Shown here in pieces: positions 58,013 through 64,000 of a stretch of DNA of 64,000 nt. Positions within the stretch are counted from its first letter, which is position 1. Each line of letters begins with the position of its first letter. A program made the translations under genes and the position numbers. Under the pieces are notes generated by a model. The model was not told the DNA's origin. It saw only the letters and a list, made by a program, of their open reading frames with translations, and did no database searches. Origin of the DNA: Capitella teleta (lineage: Eukaryota; Annelida; Polychaeta; Capitellidae); the NCBI GenBank assembly GCA_000328365.1, contig KB296957.1, forward strand, positions 124,001 to 188,000, given 5' to 3'.

Positions 58013-61000
58013 TTAGTTGACCGTGCCGTACACTGGGCTGAGGTAATCCTTTGGCACAATGCCAATTCTGTCATCATACTTGGCAACCCACCAATTCATA
58101 CCACAGTGGGATTTACTCAGGATCTCAATGACATCGCCATAGCAACAGGACAGCTCATCGTCGTCGTCACCATGGAGATCGTACACGCAGTAGTAGAGCC
58201 TTTCAAAGTAATTCCCTGGCTCAGCAACAGGTGGGCTGACGGCTTTCGCTTGCAGAGGTTTCACCGTCTCTGGAGCAACGTCATCATATGTTTCATAGAT
58301 ATCTTCAGCGGTGTCATCGTAGATTTCCTTATCGGATTCCTCGTCCTGAACCTTCGTGGGAGCTTCTTGCGGACTCTCTGCATCCTGGTAGAGCTCACCC
58401 TCCTCCACATCTGTGGATTACATCAACATATTGTATTCGTATTCAGCTAGTTTGTTTACGTAGCTGTTTCCGTGGGAACTTAATAACTGGTGAAAAAATG
58501 GTCATTAGCATGTCCCCTAGCTGAGCCACTCGCAGTTTCGCACGATTTGTGAAATACACGTCCATCCGACATAAGGTTCGTAATGCGAATATATATTGTA
58601 TTAATTATAAAGTTCATAATAAGAATACAGAAAAGGTAAAACCAAGCCCAAATTTGCTATAAGGTCATTAATTAGTGCAAAATTTGAGCGTTTTTGGTTC
58701 GCCGAAACCGGAATTTGCGATAATTGCATGAGCGGATGACAGGATTGCCATGGCAACATTGGACACGCAAGGACCACTTTTTCACGAGTGATGTCAGGTC
58801 TGGTTTATATACAAGTTAATCGCCATATCTATGGAATTAGTAATGATAAATAATGAAATCTGCCTGTGATATTTTGGACATTTGGAGAATGCTTTTATCA
58901 GGTACGGATACAAGGTTAATGTGAAGCAAGACCTTCATCTGCATCCCCATCTGCATCTGAATATAATTCCTCAGAATCGCTGACTTTGGGTTTGAGTTCA
59001 TCCGGATCCTCATAAAGATCCCCGCCTTCCTCGTCTGCTTCCTCTTCATCTTTGGCTGCTGCTGCTGCTGCTGCTGCTTTCGGGACGCTGGCTGTCGTGA
59101 TAGATTGCGTTGGTACATCTTCATAATACAGGTTATCTAATCGATACAAGAGAAAGAAATGTATTATCACTTAACAAGGTTTTTCTATAATGAATTTGAA
59201 TAATGTTATTTCTGTATGCATGCATGGGTTCCATGATTATATACATGATTACGCTGAATATTCAGGCAAGGTCAAATTAATTTTAACATGGTGATATATC
59301 TAATATGCTTGATATACAATGTAAGATTTGCAGGAAAGTGTTGATAATTCGTTTTTTTTTTTTTTTTTCATGCACTATAACTCGAGCAAATTAACAAAAA
59401 TTTTGACAAGTAGAAATATTTCGGAATCTGTTTGAATACAGTGTTCATGTACATTTGGCACATGTTCCAAAACCAATTGCAATGAATTTTTGTTACAAAT
59501 ATTAAGGTTCTCATGCAAGAAAAATCAAATGTATCTTCTACAAAAATATACTTTTCATCTTAATTAAAATTTATCAGCATTATGTAATCATCGATATATC
59601 CTTACCAGACACACTTTATATGAATCTCATGAATAAAGGAATAAAAACAGAATTTTTTTAATATGAATGGAATTTTGCATTAATGAATACTTAAAAATCA
59701 TAATTTATGCATTTATAAATACGGTGATTTTTCTATAGAATAACATAAATCAACTGACCTGGGTTTCCAGAAATGGCCAGAACCCAACTGTTGCATTCAT
59801 CAAGAGAGCTTGCTGCAAACTAAGGAAAATAATGTACTTGTAAATAACACATATCAATTCGGGATCATTCAATCGAAGAGCAACCACCATTAACAAATAA
59901 AATTTCCAATTTAGCTATAAGCTAACCTCTTAATTACTGATAAATTTCTGCAGTTTAAGCAAAGATCAAACGTCGATTATTTCCCCAGTCAAACATACAT
60001 CTCAGTCGCATAATATATGACCATATGCAATAATCATTTCTGAGGGGTAAATTTTCCCGTGCAATAATCTTTATTTTATTTATTTTTTGTCTATTGCTGC
60101 TCACTAACAAGCAAAACAGAATTACCAAAAACCTTAGACTTACCACAAGGGTTTTTGGCTTCAAGAATATAGAAATATAAAATATAAACACTGCAGGACA
60201 GATATTGATTATTTTTGATTGAGATTTATTAATTATATGTCAGTTAAATGAAACTTCAACAAATTCAATTAGAAACTAACCACGTAAGACTTGGAAGCCG
60301 CTTTCGTGAGTTGGAAGCTGTATTCTTTCTTGCTTCCCTCCTCTTTGCATGTTGATCTACACTCATAATCTAGGAAAGAAAATTAACTAATTATACACTA
60401 ATTTAATTCTTATTCATATCAAGTGGGAATTCCAAGTACCTCATTGCTATCATACAGTAATAACATACAGCCAAACAATTATCAACAACTTCAGAATATA
60501 TTTCCTGGATATCAATAGCTACTGGTCCATTATATAGGCATTGTCCAGTAACTAGCCTGTAATTATTAGATTGAATTGTTCATGGAAATTTATGTTTTAG
60601 TGAGCTAATTAGTATTAACTCACCATGAATGTCATAAATGCCGCTAACTCACCATGAATGTCATAAATGCCGCTGGCCTTCTTGCTGGTTTCCTTCTCAT
60701 AGCAGTAGATCATATCATCTTTCAAGAAGCAGAGAAAGCGATTATTCTTCAATGCTTGTCTCAGCACTTTCATTGGATTTCTGGACCCGTCTACTAGACA
60801 AAAATAAATTCTTCTGATTAAAGAAAAACATTCATGAATAAATACTCACCGACAGGTTTCCTAACCAGGTATCCGGTTTGATCAAAATCTTTCATTTCAC
60901 TCGCAGGAATTGCTATATTTAAGAAGGAAGAAATAAGAATTTATTACGAATAAAATTAATACATTTAAAATTAATATGGATAACATATGTTTTGCAGAAA

Positions 61001-62172
61001 AAATACCTTTGCTGATATCGGCCAGATTCAATTCACTTTTTGCTTTTGTCATTCCTTTAGAAACTGGAAAAAATTAATAAAATATGAAACGATTATAGGA
61101 GGATTTTGTTTGGCAATTATCTTAATTTACTTTCGCTGTCCAGTTTCTTGCGGTCTTCGGGGTCAGGGTTCATCTGAGTCCATTCATCTCGCAGATTATT
61201 GATGTCGTTCATGATTTTATCCTTTGCTTCATTTCCTTCCGCTTGAAGTTTCACATCTTTCAGGGTGACCTTGAGAAAACGCTCCACGTCTGAAATGTGT
61301 ATAAGGGCTGCAGTGGCAATTTTTGATTTAATTGACAAAAAAGTGAAGACAATTTGGAGAATAGTCAGAATACAGTTATAGTATATAAATTTAAGCTCGA
61401 GCTGTTAATAATACTAAAATACTCTTTTCATCCTATATTTTCCGACATCAACGTCAAAATATAATAAATAAAAGATTGAAGGATTATCTGATATTTTAAT
61501 TGATAAATGATTAAAGTGAGTTGCAATCAAAATCAATTATGGTTCATAACATTGAATGCAATTTTGATTAATTAATTTTCCCTCTGGTTCAATTTATAAT
61601 CTATAATTAGTATAATACTATGTCTTTGTATATAGACATTAATTCATATTTGTAAAATTACTGTTTTACTTTGGGGGTTTTTTTTAGCCAAAAAAAAATA
61701 TAAAAAATAATCAGCCATTACTTATTTTCATTATTGTCCTCAAGTATATCCTGGTATGCCCTGGCTTACATTGCTGAGTTCCTGTTCTGTTTAATACAAT
61801 TTAACATTCTACTCAGGCCAATCATTCACGACATACCTATTGTCCCAATATATATATATAGGTCTATGGATAAGAAAACACTAAGAGTCATAATTATACC
61901 CGTATGCATGTATGATTCGTATACGTGTATATAATTATACGCTTGTGTATATAGATCTTATAAACCTATTGGCCTATGAGTATGAAGTTCCTTATAGGCC
62001 TAATTAGTCTATTATTGTAGCCTATTCGGCTATTGATCAAGTCGCAATTATGCAACCACAAAATATCCCACGTAAGTTATCATATGTTCATGTATTATCT
62101 GAATATGTACAACTAGCATAGTGCATACTCACCAAATAGGATTCCTCGAATTTTATCTCCAAACTTCGCCAT
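58013..62172 (-). CDS. SKAP-type adaptor (Src kinase-associated phosphoprotein): PH domain, tyrosine motifs, C-terminal SH3
   Basis: Coding exons 62172-62133, 61289-61131, 61063-61007, 60912-60850, 60793-60653, 60369-60281, 59819-59759, 59136-58933 and 58410-58013 join to 403 codons plus stop with matching phases. The N-terminus KIRGILFGDVERFLKVTLKD matches the helical start of vertebrate SKAP1/2 (EIRNLLADVETFVADILK). A PH domain (about residues 105-215) runs from QTGYLVRK through NNRFLCFLKDDMIYCY to ECNSWVLAIS. An acidic linker follows with YYEDV, DLYEDPDE, ELYSDAD and DIYETYDDV, candidate Src-kinase and SH2 sites. The SH3 domain spans the last 65 residues (DELSCCYGDVIEIL, NWWVAKYDD, GIVPKDYL). 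In vertebrates SKAP proteins link Src kinases and ADAP to integrins. The invertebrate role is inferred. Eight alanines from a GCT repeat lie in the linker. Confidence 0.88.
60617..60674 (-). repeat. 29-bp tandem duplication spanning a splice donor in the SKAP-type gene
   Basis: Two perfect copies (60617-60645, 60646-60674) of a 29-bp unit include the end of coding exon 5 and its GTGAGT donor. The gene thus has two identical donors 29 bp apart. Use of the second would add 29 nt and shift the frame. Confidence 0.9.
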
Positions 62173-62278
62173 TTTGCAGATTCTTCTGTGGCTAAACTTG
62201 TAATTTGATAATTTTCACATCCGTGTCGAGTTGACGTGATCCGAAGCACAGACCGTAACCTCGAAAGTGTTTTTGAAG

Positions 62279-62288
62279 AGTATATACT
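62279..62288 (-). promoter_or_regulatory. TATA-like sequence upstream of the SKAP-type gene
   Basis: The minus strand reads AGTATATACTC about 110 bp upstream of the ATG at 62172. It is weak evidence, and no transcript start is known. Confidence 0.25.
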
Positions 62289-62991
62289 TCCTTGTGTTTA
62301 TGCTTGCCTGTGGTATTCAGTTCAAGCACTTGTGAGCTTTAATGAAATCATAACGCACTAAGTTATGACCTATTGCCTTTATGACTGGCACAACATTTTA
62401 TCTGTAATTACTAGTATAATACGTACTATAGTATAGTACGTGTTTTATACGAGTACAAATACCAATGAACTTTGTAGTACAGTAGTATACGTGGTATGCT
62501 ATGTACCTAATTATATTAACTTTAACGTTATATATCAACTTATAATATTATTAGGGTCGATCTATACTCTATAATTATAGGCTAGATTTCGGTATTCGAT
62601 CTCGTTTTTTCCTTAGTATCTTCTGTTCATCTTTAGTTAAACGTTTCAATTATCGTTCATAGGTCTGACTATGTGTACACGTATTATCGTATTCTATACA
62701 TTGGAGCGTGAAGCGCATCAGTGCCACGTGGTGAGGTAAACAAACAAAAATACTCAAAGGTTTATTTTCATTAGGATATTTATATATTCCCAGCTCAATT
62801 CGATGAACCGACATTTTGTATCCACAATAAATATTATAATATTTGAATCATGAATATGATTTGATGTATGTTTCTGATCAAACGACGCACATTAAAAATG
62901 TTTATATTTACATAAACATCATTCATAAAAATCAATCTGCTATTGTGTGTGAAATTGATCCGGAGGCGCAGCATTATGAAGATATTTAAGC

Positions 62992-63126
62992 ATGGACTCA
63001 AAATGGAAAATATTGCTTTTTCTTGCTGCTTTATATGCCACAACCAATCAGAGCTCAGCACGGTCCTCTTCCACTTCCGGCATCGCAACGTCAGCAAGCT
63101 CTTCGTTTTCTCATTTCTCGGACTGA
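62992..63126 (+). CDS. Small secreted-type ORF or first exon, 44 aa
   Basis: The ATG at 62992 has a good context (aagcATGG) and encodes a clear signal-peptide-like start (MDSKWKILLFLAALYATTNQ) followed by a serine/threonine-rich stretch (SSSTSGIATSASSS), ending at TGA 63124-63126. It could be a short secreted peptide, or the first exon of a mucin-like protein using a donor before the stop, though no consensus donor is obvious. No homologue is recognised. It lies 820 bp from the SKAP-type start on the opposite strand. Confidence 0.35.
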   Translation: MDSKWKILLFLAALYATTNQSSARSSSTSGIATSASSSFSHFSD

Positions 63127-63129
63127 ATT

Positions 63130-63875
63130 TTCGGTAAAAACTTCTCCATTTTGCCTCCAATCGTCACAATATCTGCCCCAATTGATTATTTCTAATTCAG
63201 GATTCTCATTTGCTGTTCGATTTTTCGATTGTATTGTATGTTGGGTGTTTGATACCTTTACAAAATAGTTGAATTCAGAATGCGATGTTGTCAGAAACGG
63301 ACTGAACTTCCAGCTGTTTTGCTGTTTACTACTTTTCTTGATTTCTTACTAATATTTCGATTCTAATACTCTACCTCAGACCTTGAATGTTATTTATACT
63401 AAGCCCACAGTAATTTCACTGCTTTTATTTCTGTTGAATTGCATTATTTTCCAATGTAAAGAGGAGTAGTCTTCACTCAAGAGACAACATTGCTACTAGT
63501 ACTACTACTAGTAGCTATGTGCACAGCGCGCCGCGCTTAAGCGATCGCCCCGTCGCTGAGCCTTGGACCCGGCTTTTCGCGTTTTGCAGCGCTGCGCCGT
63601 CGATGGGTGTAAACAATTAAAGATTTCGAGCATTTGTAATCGGATTTAAACAAAAACAAAGTGAGGTTTTTGAAGTAAATTGGACGCCCTTTCAGTTGAG
63701 CATAATATTTTTAAGATCACACGACGTCTTCTATGGTTTTTCGTCGATTGAAAACCGCTAAAATTTTACTCGTCGAAACATGGAGATACTTTTTTTTGTG
63801 AAACCGTACACGTGTGTACATACTACCAGTGATAGGTCATCCTATTAACTACCTTTGTGTGAAATTTCAGCCTGT
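63130..63875. other. Intergenic, GC-rich patch
   Basis: A GC-rich patch at about 63520-63605 (gcgcgccgcgcttaagcgat) contrasts with the A/T-rich surroundings and precedes the gap. It may be a CpG-rich promoter or the edge of a repeat. No coding sequence is recognised. Confidence 0.35.
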
Positions 63876-63963
63876 NNNNNNNNNNNNNNNNNNNNNNNNN
63901 NNNNNNNNNNNNNNNNNNNNNNNNNNNNNNNNNNNNNNNNNNNNNNNNNNNNNNNNNNNNNNN
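63876..63963. other. Assembly gap (88 N)
   Basis: A run of N near the right edge, followed by only 37 bases. Confidence 0.95.
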
Positions 63964-64000
63964 TCCTGAGTTGACTTCACAGAAAAAAAAAAAAAATTGT

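Overview
The window looks like nuclear DNA of an invertebrate animal. It is A/T-rich by eye, with spliced genes, GT-AG introns, AATAAA signals, tRNA-derived SINEs, non-LTR retrotransposons and long simple repeats. The recognisable host genes (CCDC12, a SKAP-type PH-SH3 adaptor, a large leucine-rich-repeat family) fit a marine deuterostome such as an echinoderm or hemichordate best. That placement is an inference, not something the sequence proves.

Positions 1-45700 hold an array of leucine-rich-repeat (LRR) exons, all on the minus strand: nine intact copies, one internally deleted copy at the left edge and one decayed relic. Each intact copy is a first coding exon with its own ATG, signal peptide and LRR ectodomain. 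Each stops at a GT donor close to a cysteine in the carboxy-terminal cap, and all nine donors lie in phase 0. There are two size classes, 408-417 and 236-246 codons. I could not find the downstream exons (rest of the cap, membrane segment, tail) for any copy. Either they are short and hard to see, or several first exons share acceptors to the left of the window, as in clustered protocadherins. A 501-bp stretch of perfect identity between two neighbours points to recent gene conversion.

Between the LRR exons lie mobile and repeated sequences: a tRNA-headed SINE family with five recognisable copies, an I/Nimb-like LINE with matching target-site duplications but an assembly gap inside, a second 5'-truncated LINE nested in an older repeat, a paired inverted-repeat element resembling a MITE, a paired unclassified repeat, a Ty3/gypsy fossil, a heptamer minisatellite and a 31-bp satellite of about 70 units. 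The SINE and the I/Nimb-like LINE share a 3' tail sequence. An orphan plus-strand terminal exon with a membrane segment and tyrosine-bearing tail follows the satellite at 41894-42202.

Positions 54980-62172 hold two ordinary genes that converge tail to tail. CCDC12 (plus, five exons, 157 aa) is a spliceosome protein. The SKAP-type adaptor (minus, nine coding exons, 403 aa) has an N-terminal helical region, a PH domain, acidic tyrosine motifs and a C-terminal SH3 domain. Their polyadenylation signals are under 300 bp apart. Three runs of N (20451-20500, 40439-40488, 63876-63963) mark assembly gaps.
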